Shown here piece by piece: positions 8,901 through 17,663 of a DNA stretch of 64,000 nucleotides. How positions within the stretch are numbered: position 1 is the stretch's first letter; each line of letters begins with the position of its first letter. Under the pieces are notes generated by a model, which saw only the letters and a list, made by a program, of their open reading frames with translations, was not told the origin of the DNA and searched no databases. The stretch is taken from assembly GCA_016871445.1 (NCBI GenBank), contig VHDH01000001.1, positions 1 through 64,000 on the forward strand, written 5' to 3'. The translations under genes and the position numbers were made by a program. This stretch comes from Verrucomicrobiota bacterium (GTDB lineage Bacteria; Verrucomicrobiota; Verrucomicrobiia; Limisphaerales; SXTU01).

Positions 8901-11240
8901 GTGACTCAATCAAAAGCCAAGCTGGTTCCCTACGTCATCGCGGCGGGGGTTGTTGCACTGGTGGGGTTCCTGCAATCTCTACGGCATTGGTCCGAGCGCG
9001 GTCGTATCCTCGAGGAGCTCGAGTGGAAAACTTACGATTGGCGGGCCAGAGGCGCGCTTCAGCACAACCCACCCTGCGCCACCAACTTGGGCTTCGTCCG
9101 CATTGATGACCAAGACATAAGTAATATTGCCGAGGGCTTCGGCGGCGAATTAGATTACCAATACGGCCTTTATTGGCCGCGCGCGGTCTACGGTCGATTA
9201 GTAACGGAACTCAAGGCGCAGGGGGCGAAGTTGGTGGCGTTCGACGTGCTTTTCGCCGAGCCACGCGTGGATCATCCGATGATCCAGCGGGCGACTAACG
9301 AGCCGCCGATCTCATCGGATGAATTTTTCGCCGACGCGGTGCGCGCGGCTGGTAACGTTGCGCTAGCCACTAGCGAGGGGTTGTCACCGCATTCCATGTT
9401 CCGCGACGCCCAGCCCGCCTTGGGTGACATTTCCACACTGAAAGACTCTGACGGCGTGCTCCGACGCGCCACGGCGTTTCACGTGCTGCGCTTTTGGAAC
9501 CGCCACATTGACCGATACGCGCGGTTGTATGGGTTTGACCCCGCAAAGGCGATCAGTGAGGGCGTGGATTTGCCGCTCGAAGGCACCACAAATACGTTGC
9601 GCGTTAAGATTCCCATACGCGCGGATGGCAAGTTCGACGTGATGGCCTTGCAGGAGCAGTTTGAAGAGAAGAAACCCTTGGGGGCGATGTGGACCTTGCC
9701 CTACCGGGATGTCCGGGTTTGGCACATGGGTATCCTGATGGCGGCGGCGCAACTAGGCCTCGACTTGGAGCAAGCCAAGGTGGATTTGACAGCTGGCCGG
9801 ATTGCTTTGCCCGGCACTAACGGTGTTTCCCGCACGTTGCCGGTGGACGGCAGCGGACGATTCTATGTGGATTGGAGTATCACAGACACAAATGCCCAAC
9901 TGACCACGGATAACATCAGCTTCCAGTTGAGAAGCGACAAATACCGGCGCGAAGGCGTTACAAACAAGCTTTCCTCTCTCTTTCGGGACCGAGTGCTAAT
10001 TGTCGGCTCCACTGCCACCGGCAACGACCTGACCGACCGCGGCGGTACGCCCATCCAGAACGACACCTTTCTGGTCGGCAAGCACTGGAACGTGGCCAAC
10101 TCCGTCATCATGGGCCGCTTCATCGCGCGCAGCCCGCTATGGTTGGAGCTGCTTATCGTGGCCATTCTCGGTTTTGCCGCCACCGGGTTAACCCTCTGGT
10201 TACAAGCGCCGCGGCCTACGCCTGCCGTTCTGCTGCTGGCGGCGGCCTACATCTGGCTTGCACACCACTTGTATGTGGAGCATCGCCAATGGTTGCCCAT
10301 TTTTTTGCCCGTGGTGGGCGCGCTCCTTCTCACGCATGTCGCGCTGGTGACGTATCAGAGCATTTTCGAGCAGCGCGAAAAGCGCCGCGTAAAAGGCGTC
10401 TTTGCCAAGCTCGTCTCGCCCAACGTGGTCAACCAGCTCCTCCAGCGCGAAGAGATCCATCTTGGCGGCAAGCGCGAGCGCATTACGGTCTTCTTTGCCG
10501 ACGTGCGCGGCTTTACCACGCTTACTGATACCAACCAGGCCCGGGCCGACAAGTACGTTCACGCCCATCAGCTCACTGGTGCGGCCGCCGAGGCACATTA
10601 CGACCAGATCGCGGCCGAAACGCTGGAGACGGTGAACCTCTACCTCGCGGCCATCGCCGACCAGATCAAGAAACACAACGGAACGCTGGATAAATATATC
10701 GGCGACTGCGTGATGGCCTTCTGGGGCGCGCCTACACTTGACGAGCGGCACGCGATCAACTGCGTGCGCGCCGCAGTGGATGCACAGATCGCCATGCACC
10801 AGATCAACGCCCGCCGGAAAGTGAATAACGACCGCCTCGAGGTCGAGAACGCGCGACGCGCCACTACTGGCGAAGAGCCCCTGCCGCTCTTACCGCTGCT
10901 CGCGCTGGGTACCGGCATCAACACCGGCACCGCTATTGTCGGCATGATGGGTTCTGAAGCCCACATCATTAACTACACCATTTTCGGCCGCGATGTGAAC
11001 CTCGCCAGCCGCCTTGAGGGCGTTTCCGGCCACAGCCGCATCATCATTGGCGAGGCCACACTCCGCGATTTGGAGCGCCTAGAACCGGAGTTGGCCCGCG
11101 TGTGCGTCGAACTTGACCCGGTGAAAGTTAAGGGCATCGCCAGTGAGGTTCGTATCTGGGAGGTGCCCTGGAAACAATTTCTCCCGCCCGAGGAACCCGC
11201 GCCTGCTGCCGCGGCTCCGACTCCCGCCGCCGCGCATTGA
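8901..11240 (+). CDS. CHASE2-domain adenylate/guanylate cyclase
   Basis: A 779-residue class III nucleotide cyclase. After an N-terminal membrane helix (about 8-25) comes a long extracytoplasmic CHASE2-type sensor (about 30-400, including GLYWPRAVYGRLVTEL and KLVAFDVLFAEP). Three closely spaced helices (about 415-490) and the cyclase domain (about 515-750) follow. The catalytic domain keeps both metal aspartates (VFFADVRGFTTL and DKYIGDCVMAFWGAP) and GTGINTGTAIVGMMGSE. The segment between FTTLTD and VNLYL is longer than usual. It ends in a Pro/Ala tail. The start is the GTG at 8901. It probably makes cAMP or cGMP in response to an envelope signal; the ligand is unknown. Confidence 0.92.
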   Translation: MTQSKAKLVPYVIAAGVVALVGFLQSLRHWSERGRILEELEWKTYDWRARGALQHNPPCATNLGFVRIDDQDISNIAEGFGGELDYQYGLYWPRAVYGRLVTELKAQGAKLVAFDVLFAEPRVDHPMIQRATNEPPISSDEFFADAVRAAGNVALATSEGLSPHSMFRDAQPALGDISTLKDSDGVLRRATAFHVLRFWNRHIDRYARLYGFDPAKAISEGVDLPLEGTTNTLRVKIPIRADGKFDVMALQEQFEEKKPLGAMWTLPYRDVRVWHMGILMAAAQLGLDLEQAKVDLTAGRIALPGTNGVSRTLPVDGSGRFYVDWSITDTNAQLTTDNISFQLRSDKYRREGVTNKLSSLFRDRVLIVGSTATGNDLTDRGGTPIQNDTFLVGKHWNVANSVIMGRFIARSPLWLELLIVAILGFAATGLTLWLQAPRPTPAVLLLAAAYIWLAHHLYVEHRQWLPIFLPVVGALLLTHVALVTYQSIFEQREKRRVKGVFAKLVSPNVVNQLLQREEIHLGGKRERITVFFADVRGFTTLTDTNQARADKYVHAHQLTGAAAEAHYDQIAAETLETVNLYLAAIADQIKKHNGTLDKYIGDCVMAFWGAPTLDERHAINCVRAAVDAQIAMHQINARRKVNNDRLEVENARRATTGEEPLPLLPLLALGTGINTGTAIVGMMGSEAHIINYTIFGRDVNLASRLEGVSGHSRIIIGEATLRDLERLEPELARVCVELDPVKVKGIASEVRIWEVPWKQFLPPEEPAPAAAAPTPAAAH

Positions 11241-11322
11241 AGGCCGCACTTTGGAATTGAACGGCCCGTGTCGCTTGCTAGCCTGACGACGCATTTCCAA
11301 ACCGCACGCAACCGTTCTTACC

Positions 11323-12372
11323 ATGAGCAACACCGCAAATCTTTATCCCAAGCTCCACAACGCCATGTGGCCAGGCCTCGTCGGCAAGGGCAGCCCGGGC
11401 GCCGAGCCATTCATTGATCTCGATACCATGCTCGACCTCACCGCTAAAGCCGAGGTCAACGGCCAGAAATTCGACGGCGTGGATCTCTTCCTTTACGACC
11501 CGCACACGAACATTGATATCAGCGACGACGGCATCAAGGCGCTCGCCGATAAGATCGCCGGCAAGGGCTTCGTCGTCGGCTCCGTGGTCGCGCCCGTGTG
11601 GTTCGACGGCAATGCGATGGGCGACGAAGCCAAGCGTGCCGGTTGGGTCACGGCGGTCAAGAAGGCCTGCCGCATCGGCCAGAAGTTGCGCCAACTCGGC
11701 ATCCGGCCCTACGGCATCGTGCGCATCGACTCCGCTGCCGGCGTGGCGGACTGGGATAAGGATCCCGTCGGCAATACCAAGCTTATCGCGCAGACCTTCC
11801 GTGAAGGCGCAGCGGTCGCCGCCGACCACGGTGAGCGGCTCGCGGCCGAAGGTGAAATTTGCTGGGGCGGCATGCACTCGTGGCGCAATATGGTTAATCT
11901 CCTCGAGGAAACCGACCGACCCGGCCTCGTCGGATTCCAAGCGGACATGGCACACACGCTCCTTTACACCTTGGGCTATAACGCCGAAAAACATGCCATT
12001 CTCCCCGCCGGCTACGACTGGAAGAACAAGAACACACTCCTCTCCGCGCTCAAGCAGCTCACCAAGGCGCTGCGGCCGTGGACGATTGATTTCCACGTCG
12101 CACAAAACGACGCGACGGTGAAAGGCTCCGGCGGCCACGACAAGACCGGCAAGCACTGCCAAGTGGATGATCCTAACGGCAAGCTCGACATCCCCGTGCA
12201 CGCCGGTTACTGGCTGCGCGATGAGCAACGCAATTTGACCAAGGCCTGCATGCACATTTGTTGGGACGGCTGCATGTTCCCCAACGAGGTTTTGATGAAG
12301 CAGGACACTTGGAACAAAATTCTTGGTGCGATGATCGCCGTGCGCGAGAGGCATGGCTGGAGCACGCTTTAA
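11323..12372 (+). CDS. TIM-barrel sugar phosphate isomerase/epimerase-like protein
   Basis: A 349-residue soluble protein that I read as a xylose-isomerase-like (AP endonuclease 2 type) TIM barrel, a family abundant in Verrucomicrobia and Planctomycetes. Supporting segments include [12 protein letters not shown] near the start, then [42 protein letters not shown] and [12 protein letters not shown], with Asp/His/Glu residues placed as metal ligands would be. It has no signal peptide. An unbroken 358-codon minus-strand ORF opposite it is a shadow. The exact reaction is unknown, and the neighbours (a cyclase upstream, cupin-grx-lipA downstream) do not define a sugar pathway. Confidence 0.75.
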   Translation: MSNTANLYPKLHNAMWPGLVGKGSPGAEPFIDLDTMLDLTAKAEVNGQKFDGVDLFLYDPHTNIDISDDGIKALADKIAGKGFVVGSVVAPVWFDGNAMGDEAKRAGWVTAVKKACRIGQKLRQLGIRPYGIVRIDSAAGVADWDKDPVGNTKLIAQTFREGAAVAADHGERLAAEGEICWGGMHSWRNMVNLLEETDRPGLVGFQADMAHTLLYTLGYNAEKHAILPAGYDWKNKNTLLSALKQLTKALRPWTIDFHVAQNDATVKGSGGHDKTGKHCQVDDPNGKLDIPVHAGYWLRDEQRNLTKACMHICWDGCMFPNEVLMKQDTWNKILGAMIAVRERHGWSTL

Positions 12373-12450
12373 GCCGGCTCACATTAAGTTTACCACTGGG
12401 TAAATCCACCGTTGCCTTGGCCCCGGGCTCTCCCCATCTTGACCGTGGTT

Positions 12451-12813
12451 ATGGACGTTCTCCATCTCGACTCCGTGCCCGCCTTCACCACTAAGGACGG
12501 TTCCGAAATCCGCGAGTTGCTGGCGTATCGCAACTCTGCCATCCGCAACCAGTCGCTGGCCGAGGCGCGGGTGCCGGTAGGCGGCTGCACGATGGAGCAT
12601 TATCACGCGAGGACGGAGGAAATTTATTACATCACCCATGGTACGGGCCGAATGCGCATCGAGGCTGAGGAGCGCGACGTGCGCGCGGGCGACGCCGTGG
12701 CCATTCCGCCCGGCCAGAAACACAAGCTTTGGAACACCGGATCTGAGGTGCTGCGCTTACTATGCTGCTGCGCTCCGTGCTACGAACATCAGGATACTTT
12801 TATCACCGAATGA
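12451..12813 (+). CDS. small cupin-domain protein
   Basis: A 120-residue single cupin. The metal-binding motifs are visible: the first as GGCTMEHYHARTEEIYYITHG (H-x-H-like with E) and the second as GDAVAIPPGQKHKLWNTG. The track starts at a TTG at 12412, but the ATG at 12451 (MDVLHLDSVPAF) is the better start. Its TGA overlaps the ATG of the glutaredoxin gene (ATGA), so the two are translationally coupled, and lipA follows. The role is unknown; coupling to a redox protein and an Fe-S enzyme suggests metal or redox handling (inference). Confidence 0.85.
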   Translation: MDVLHLDSVPAFTTKDGSEIRELLAYRNSAIRNQSLAEARVPVGGCTMEHYHARTEEIYYITHGTGRMRIEAEERDVRAGDAVAIPPGQKHKLWNTGSEVLRLLCCCAPCYEHQDTFITE

Positions 12814-13061
12814 AACCCTCTCGCGTCCGCCTCTTCATCAAGCCTTATTGCCCGTGGTGCTCCAAAGCCGAGGATTGGCTCGATGCGCGAGGCGTTGAAT
12901 ATGAAGTGCTCAACGTCATGGCTGACGATAAGGCTTACAACGAGATGGAACGCCTCTCCGGCCAGACCCTCGCCCCGACCATCGAGGTGGACGGCCAGGT
13001 GCTCGGAGACTTCGGACCGCCGGAAATCGAGAAATGGTGGAAGAAGAATGGTTGGGAGTGA
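12810..13061 (+). CDS. glutaredoxin family protein
   Basis: An 83-residue thioredoxin-fold protein with a dithiol motif near the N-terminus (LFIKPYCPWCSKAEDWL) and the cis-proline region LAPTIEVDGQVLGDFG, ending in a helix EIEKWWKKNGWE. The start is the ATG at 12810, overlapping the cupin stop by the ATGA junction; the longer track start at 12762 lies inside the cupin gene. lipA begins 8 bases downstream. A dithiol glutaredoxin next to lipoyl synthase could help reduction or repair of its sacrificed Fe-S cluster, which is inferred from context only. Confidence 0.88.
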   Translation: MKPSRVRLFIKPYCPWCSKAEDWLDARGVEYEVLNVMADDKAYNEMERLSGQTLAPTIEVDGQVLGDFGPPEIEKWWKKNGWE

Positions 13062-13068
13062 TTTTTAG

Positions 13069-13953
13069 ATGGAGACCCTCGCTGCCCCACCTCCCACCCG
13101 TCCGCGCCTGCCGGAATGGCTCCGCCTCTCGTTGCCCACGAGCAGCGCGTTCACGAGGACTCGGGAGCTGCTCAATGACCTCAAGCTGCACACGGTCTGC
13201 GAGAGCGCGAAGTGTCCGAACCATTGGGAATGCTGGAGCAAGGGCACGGCCACCTTCATGATCGCTGGTGACCGCTGCACCCGCGCGTGCGGCTTCTGCG
13301 CCGTCTCGACTGCCAAGCCGCTCGCGCTCGAGGCCGACGAGCCGCAGCGCGTGGCTGAGGCAACGCGGCGCATGGGCCTCAAACACGTCGTCATCACTGC
13401 CGTGGCGCGCGACGACCTCGCGGACGGCGGTGCGGAACATTTCCGGCAGACCATCGAGGCCACGCGCGCGGCAAATCCCGGCCTCATCATCGAGGTGCTG
13501 GTGCCGGATTTTCTGGATCAAGACGAATGCATCGCGACCGTGCTCGCCGCGAATCCGGAGATTTACAACCACAACCTCGAAACCGTGCGCCGCCTCACCC
13601 CCGCGGTGCGGCATCGGGCAACTTACGACCGCTCGCTCTCTGTGCTGGCGAAGGTGAAGGCGCGGCGTCCCGATATATTTACAAAGTCCGGCGTGATGCT
13701 CGGTCTGGGTGAGACGGAGGCGGAGGTGCTCGTAGCGATGGAAGACTTGCGCCGCGCGGGTTGCGATATTCTCACGCTCGGCCAATACCTTCAGCCCACG
13801 CTGAAACATCTACCGGTCGTGGAGTTCATCCACCCGGACCAGTTTGCGGAGCTGGGCGCGCGCGCGGAGGCGATGGGCTTTGTCCACGTCGCCAGCGGGC
13901 CCATGGTGCGGAGCAGCTACCACGCAGAGGAGTTCACACCGACTACGGGATAA
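13069..13953 (+). CDS. lipA: lipoyl synthase
   Basis: A radical-SAM enzyme that inserts two sulfurs into octanoyl chains on lipoyl domains. All signatures are present: the auxiliary-cluster motif CESAKCPNHWECW, the radical-SAM motif DRCTRACGFCAV, the segment LKHVVITAVARDDLADGGA, and the C-terminal RSSYHAEEF serine motif. At 294 residues it is normal for LipA. It is the third gene of a cupin-grx-lipA operon, starting 8 bases after grx. lipB is not in the window. A 297-codon minus-strand ORF opposite it is a shadow. Confidence 0.97.
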   Translation: METLAAPPPTRPRLPEWLRLSLPTSSAFTRTRELLNDLKLHTVCESAKCPNHWECWSKGTATFMIAGDRCTRACGFCAVSTAKPLALEADEPQRVAEATRRMGLKHVVITAVARDDLADGGAEHFRQTIEATRAANPGLIIEVLVPDFLDQDECIATVLAANPEIYNHNLETVRRLTPAVRHRATYDRSLSVLAKVKARRPDIFTKSGVMLGLGETEAEVLVAMEDLRRAGCDILTLGQYLQPTLKHLPVVEFIHPDQFAELGARAEAMGFVHVASGPMVRSSYHAEEFTPTTG

Positions 13954-13972
13954 GCCCTTTTCTACGCTAGTG

Positions 13973-15412
13973 TCAGCCAAAGAGCCGCGTGAGCGGGCTG
14001 CCGCTCTCGACGATGGGAATCGGGCGGCCCTCGCGATTGTGCAGCATCAGCTCGGGATCAATGCCAAGGGACCAATACAACGTCTTGGCGAGATCTTCGG
14101 GGCTGACCGGATGCTCGGTCACGTAGGCCGCGTGGGAATCGCTGGTGCCGTAAACTGCGCCACCGCGAATGCCACCGCCGGCGAGCAAGCAGGGAAAGCA
14201 AGTGCTCCAATGATCACGACCCCAGCCCGCGTTGGCTTTGGGCGTGCGGCCCATCTCGCCAACGGCCACGACGAGGGTCTCAGCCAACAACCCGCGTGAA
14301 TCCAGATCGGCGATCAAGGCTGAGGCGGCCTGATCAAAGGTGGGCAACAAGTGTTTCTGAACATCCTCGTTATTGCGGTGCGAGTCCCAACTGTAACCGT
14401 CCACACAGTCGTAATGCACCGTGACGAAACGCACGCCGCTCTCCACCAGCCGCCGGGCGAGCAAGCACGACTGGCCAAAGAGATGGCGACCGTAGGCGTC
14501 GCGCAGGCGGGCTGGCTCGCGGCGAATGTCAAGTGCGCCACGAGCCTGCTCGGAGGTGGCCAGCGCCAGCGCGCGCCGGCGGTGACGATCGAGATTGGTG
14601 GCCGCGCCGCCATCAATCCGTCGTTGCACCGTCTCAAACTGCTCGAGTAGCGAGGCGCGCTCGCGCAGCGTCCTGATCGGCACTTCCGGCGCCAGCCCTT
14701 CGAGGACAAAAGAGAGCTCCTCCTCCGTGCAATCGCGCCAGTAGGGGTTGTCATTTAGGTCGCGCTTGTCCACCCGCGTGGTAAGCGGGTTGAAGCCGCC
14801 ACCCAGCCACCCGGCATATTCGCCCGGGCGGCGGTATTGCCCGTTCTCCTGCAGCCGACCAAGCGAGTTTGGCACGGTCGCATAAGCCGGCAGGCTGCGG
14901 TCCAGACCGCCGGGCGCCTGCTGGGCCAGATACTCCACCACGCTCCCGATGGACGGCCAGTCCTGCGGCGTGGCCACGAACCCGCCGCCCACCGGCACCT
15001 GCCAACGCTTGCCAGTCTGCATGTAATGCCCGCCGCCGCTGTGGTCGTTGAAGGTGTGCGTCATCGAGCGAATGACACAGTATTTGTCCGAAATGGCGGC
15101 TAGTCTTGGCAGCATCTCAGAAATGAGCAGCTCCGGCGTGCGCGAGCGGATGGGCCGGTAGGGCCCGCGGATGTTTGCTGGCGCGTCAGGCTTCAGATCA
15201 AAGGTCTCCAACTGGCTCGGCCCGCCAAACAGGAAGAGGAAGATCACCGACTTGGCCTTCGTCACGGGCTGCGACCGCGGGGTCGCCTCCTGCGCGGCGA
15301 GCACCTTTGGAAGAGTCAATCCGAGCAGCCCCGCCCCGCCGATCTCCAGCAGGCGCCGGCGGCTGACCGCGCCGGAGCGAGTCGCCGCGAGCGGACGCCG
15401 AATGGTGAGCAT
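13973..15412 (-). CDS. DUF1501 family Tat-exported protein
   Basis: A 479-residue protein beginning with a twin-arginine signal (SRRRLLEIGGAGLLGLTLP) and followed by the DUF1501 body: FLFGGPSQLETFDLKPDAP, the NDHSGGGHYMQTGK region, and VVAVGEMGRTPKANAGWGRDHWS near the end. DUF1501 is a sulfatase/alkaline-phosphatase-superfamily-like family expanded in Planctomycetes and Verrucomicrobia, usually paired with DUF1549/DUF1553 cytochrome-like proteins. No such partner is present here. It is convergent with lipA (19-base gap). Enzymatic activity is undefined. Confidence 0.9.
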   Translation of the reverse strand: MLTIRRPLAATRSGAVSRRRLLEIGGAGLLGLTLPKVLAAQEATPRSQPVTKAKSVIFLFLFGGPSQLETFDLKPDAPANIRGPYRPIRSRTPELLISEMLPRLAAISDKYCVIRSMTHTFNDHSGGGHYMQTGKRWQVPVGGGFVATPQDWPSIGSVVEYLAQQAPGGLDRSLPAYATVPNSLGRLQENGQYRRPGEYAGWLGGGFNPLTTRVDKRDLNDNPYWRDCTEEELSFVLEGLAPEVPIRTLRERASLLEQFETVQRRIDGGAATNLDRHRRRALALATSEQARGALDIRREPARLRDAYGRHLFGQSCLLARRLVESGVRFVTVHYDCVDGYSWDSHRNNEDVQKHLLPTFDQAASALIADLDSRGLLAETLVVAVGEMGRTPKANAGWGRDHWSTCFPCLLAGGGIRGGAVYGTSDSHAAYVTEHPVSPEDLAKTLYWSLGIDPELMLHNREGRPIPIVESGSPLTRLFG

Positions 15413-15458
15413 GGTTAGGAAATGCCACTATCAGTCTCTTACAGCAACTGCTTTCTCC

Positions 15459-15722
15459 ATGCGACTTACCGACCTCAGTGAGCCTAAAGGCGAGGCCCTC
15501 TCGAAGATCACCCCGGTCGCATTCACCGCCGCCGCGCTGGAGCAGCACGGGCGGCACATGCCCGTCTTCACGGACAGCCTCCTCTGCGGCGAGGTCATCC
15601 GCCGGGCCAGCGAGAAGCTCGGGGACCGTGTGCTCTTCGCCCCGCTCCAGTGGCTCGGCAATTCCGAGCGCCATATGGATTTGGGATTAGCCGGTTTCCT
15701 CGCGTGGATGGGAAAATCTTAA
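15459..15722 (+). pseudogene. truncated creatininase-family amidohydrolase
   Basis: From the ATG at 15459 the frame reads 87 residues that start like a creatininase (creatinine amidohydrolase) family protein: MRLTDLSEPKGEAL, then AALEQHGRHMPVFTDSLL, where E, H and D are metal-ligand positions, then QWLGNSERHMD. Where the family would continue with the conserved F-P-G-T stretch, the sequence changes to LGLAGFLAWMGKS and stops. Full-length members are about 240-260 residues, so about two thirds is missing and no continuation was seen in other frames before atpB. The upstream in-frame extension (from 15171) overlaps the DUF1501 gene and is not part of it. Probably a dead gene end. Confidence 0.75.
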
Positions 15723-15749
15723 AAGGCGTCTCGCGTCGAAAAAACCCTT

Positions 15750-15763
15750 GTGAAACATTTCAC
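15750..15763. promoter_or_regulatory. perfect 6-2-6 palindrome upstream of the atp operon
   Basis: GTGAAACATTTCAC is a perfect inverted repeat with a 2-base centre, 72 bases before the atpB start. It lies in the only space available for the ATP synthase promoter (15723-15834) and could be an operator. The TTGTGA covering its left arm could serve as a -35, but the matching -10 (caatct) is poor. Confidence 0.3.
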
Positions 15764-15834
15764 GTCGCGGCAATCTACGCCCCTTTCGTCCCTAGCGCAG
15801 GGAGTAATATCATCTTCGCGCGGGGACCAACGAA

Positions 15835-16752
15835 GTGAAATACGTTTTCAGAGCATTTTTAGCGGCGGTGCTTTTGGTCTTGCTGCCAGCTGAAGTTCAG
15901 GCGGCTAGCGGAGGTGAGCACCCCGGTTTGCCTCTATATGCGCCGGAGTTCCAAGTCGGCCCGCTACAATTCACTAGCTCGATGATCATCACTTGGATTG
16001 TGGCGCTGGGACTGATTGCGTTCGCGCAGATGGCGACCCGGAACATTCAGATGGTGCCGAGCGGTCTGCAGAACTTTGCGGAGTGGTTGGTCGAGGGGAT
16101 GTATGACTTCTTCACGGAGATACTGGGTAAGGAACTGGTCAAAAAGACGTTCTGGTTCTTCTGCACGTTGTTCATCTTCATCCTGTTTACGAACTGGTTT
16201 GGCCTAGTTCCCGGCGTGGGCACAGTGGGTTGGGGAACTCCTGACGCATCAGGGCACCTCCATCACATCTCCCAGCCGGTTCTTCGCGGCGGCAACGCGG
16301 ACTTGAACATGACGCTGGCCATGTCGCTGACGTTCTTTCTCCTTTGGACGGTATGGTCGCTGCAAGCACTCGGGGCCGGTGGGTTTCTCAAGCACATCTT
16401 TAGCGGAGGCGACAATGGCAAAGGCTTCATGGCCTTGTTAATGATGGCGATTTTCTTCTTCGTTGGCGTGATTGAGGTCATCTCCATCGCATTTCGGCCT
16501 GTGTCTTTGAGCTTTCGTCTCTACGGCAACATTTTCGCCGGCGAGAACATCCTCGAGTCCATGATGGAGCTCATTCCGTGGTTGGGCTGGCTTTTGCCGC
16601 TGCCGTTTTACTTTCTCGAACTGCTCGTCGGGCTGGTGCAGGCGCTCGTTTATGCGCTGCTAACCTCGGTTTTCACCGCGCTGATGTGCGCGCACCATGA
16701 CGAGGGTCATGGCGAAAGCCACAGCCACGGGGAGCACAAGCACGCACACTAA
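15835..16752 (+). CDS. atpB: ATP synthase Fo subunit a
   Basis: A 305-residue membrane subunit forming the proton half-channels. It has an N-terminal signal-like hydrophobic stretch (cleavable end near VQAA), several membrane helices, the essential arginine in SLSFRLYGNIFAGENIL, and the conserved glutamine helix VGLVQALVYALLTSVF. The C-terminus is an unusual His-rich tail (HHDEGHGESHSHGEHKHAH). The start is the GTG at 15835. It is first in the B-E-F-H-A-G-D-C operon; no atpI-like gene precedes it. Confidence 0.96.
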   Translation: MKYVFRAFLAAVLLVLLPAEVQAASGGEHPGLPLYAPEFQVGPLQFTSSMIITWIVALGLIAFAQMATRNIQMVPSGLQNFAEWLVEGMYDFFTEILGKELVKKTFWFFCTLFIFILFTNWFGLVPGVGTVGWGTPDASGHLHHISQPVLRGGNADLNMTLAMSLTFFLLWTVWSLQALGAGGFLKHIFSGGDNGKGFMALLMMAIFFFVGVIEVISIAFRPVSLSFRLYGNIFAGENILESMMELIPWLGWLLPLPFYFLELLVGLVQALVYALLTSVFTALMCAHHDEGHGESHSHGEHKHAH

Positions 16753-16826
16753 ACAATTTCAGCCGCTGGACCGTGGGCAAACCGCGGAGGCGGCTGATGT
16801 AACACAAAACACGAAAGGCAAAAACT

Positions 16827-17036
16827 ATGCTGCCCATGTTTGCTGAAATGGGAGGATTGGTTCACGTCGGCTTGGCCGGTCTCGGCTCGGCCATCGGCGT
16901 GGGTCTCATCGGCATGAAGGCCGCCGAAGCGACCGGACGCAATCCGGGTGCTGCCGGCGCCATCCGCAACCAGGCGATCATCTTCGCCGCGTTGGCGGAA
17001 GGCGTGGTCTTCTTCGCCATCTTCCTCGTGAAGTAA
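16827..17036 (+). CDS. atpE: ATP synthase Fo subunit c
   Basis: A 69-residue two-helix proteolipid. It shows a glycine-rich first helix (VGLAGLGSAIGVGLIG), the polar loop TGRNPGA, and the ion-binding glutamate in the second helix (AALAEGVVFFAIF). The residue after this Glu is Gly, and the Gln/Ser-Thr partners of Na+-type rings are not seen, so a proton-coupled ring is inferred. It lies 74 bases after atpB, a spacer that could hold a strong translation-initiation region because subunit c is needed in many copies. Confidence 0.96.
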   Translation: MLPMFAEMGGLVHVGLAGLGSAIGVGLIGMKAAEATGRNPGAAGAIRNQAIIFAALAEGVVFFAIFLVK

Positions 17037-17094
17037 TCTTGCGGGCGCGGAGCCGCGCGGCTCCGCGCCTTGCAACCTTTCGGAAGCAAATTTT

Positions 17095-17646
17095 ATGAAC
17101 CTGTATCCTATTCTTGCCGCCGCTGCCGCCGAGTCTGGCGGTCCGGTAAAAGTCATCGCCGAGCAGTTCGGCGTGAAATGGCAGCTTCTCATCTCGCAGA
17201 TCATCCTCTTCGTCATCGTCGCGCTCGCGCTCAAGAAGTTCGCCTACGGGCCGATCCTCGAGATGCTGGAGCAGCGCCGCACACGCATTGCCGAGAGCCT
17301 CGCCAACGCCGACAAGATCAAGGCCGAACTCGCCAACGCCCAGGCCAAGACGCAGGAGTTGATCGGTCAAGCCAGCCAGCAGGCGACCAAGATCATCGAG
17401 GAAGCCCGCGCTGCCGCCGCGAAAGTGGCCGAAGCCGAGCGCCAGAAAGCCATCGCTGACGCCGCAAGCATCATCGTAAAGGCCAAGCAGTCCAACGATG
17501 CCGAACTGGCCCGCATGAAAGGCGAGCTACGGCAGGAGTTCGGCCGCCTCGTCGTGGCTGCCGCCAGCCGCGCCACTGGCGACATTTTGAACGCCGATCA
17601 GAAGGGCCGCCTCGCAGACAACGCGGTGCGCCAGTTGGCCGCCTAA
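17095..17646 (+). CDS. atpF: ATP synthase Fo subunit b
   Basis: A 183-residue stator subunit with one N-terminal membrane helix (LLISQIILFVIVALALKKFAYG) and a long Ala/Glu/Lys-rich coiled coil (about 55-165) reaching to F1. The junction FAYGPILEMLEQRRTRIAESL is typical. There is a single b gene, with no second b-prime copy nearby. Confidence 0.95.
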   Translation: MNLYPILAAAAAESGGPVKVIAEQFGVKWQLLISQIILFVIVALALKKFAYGPILEMLEQRRTRIAESLANADKIKAELANAQAKTQELIGQASQQATKIIEEARAAAAKVAEAERQKAIADAASIIVKAKQSNDAELARMKGELRQEFGRLVVAAASRATGDILNADQKGRLADNAVRQLAA

Positions 17647-17663
17647 ACTGTTTTTACCCGCGC

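Noticed and set aside
11278-12354. 358-codon minus-strand ORF opposite the TIM-barrel gene
   Set aside because: It has no recognisable motifs, while the plus frame has a coherent TIM-barrel-like protein; it is a shadow.
12916-13809. 297-codon minus-strand ORF opposite lipA
   Set aside because: lipA is unmistakable on the plus strand, so this is a shadow.
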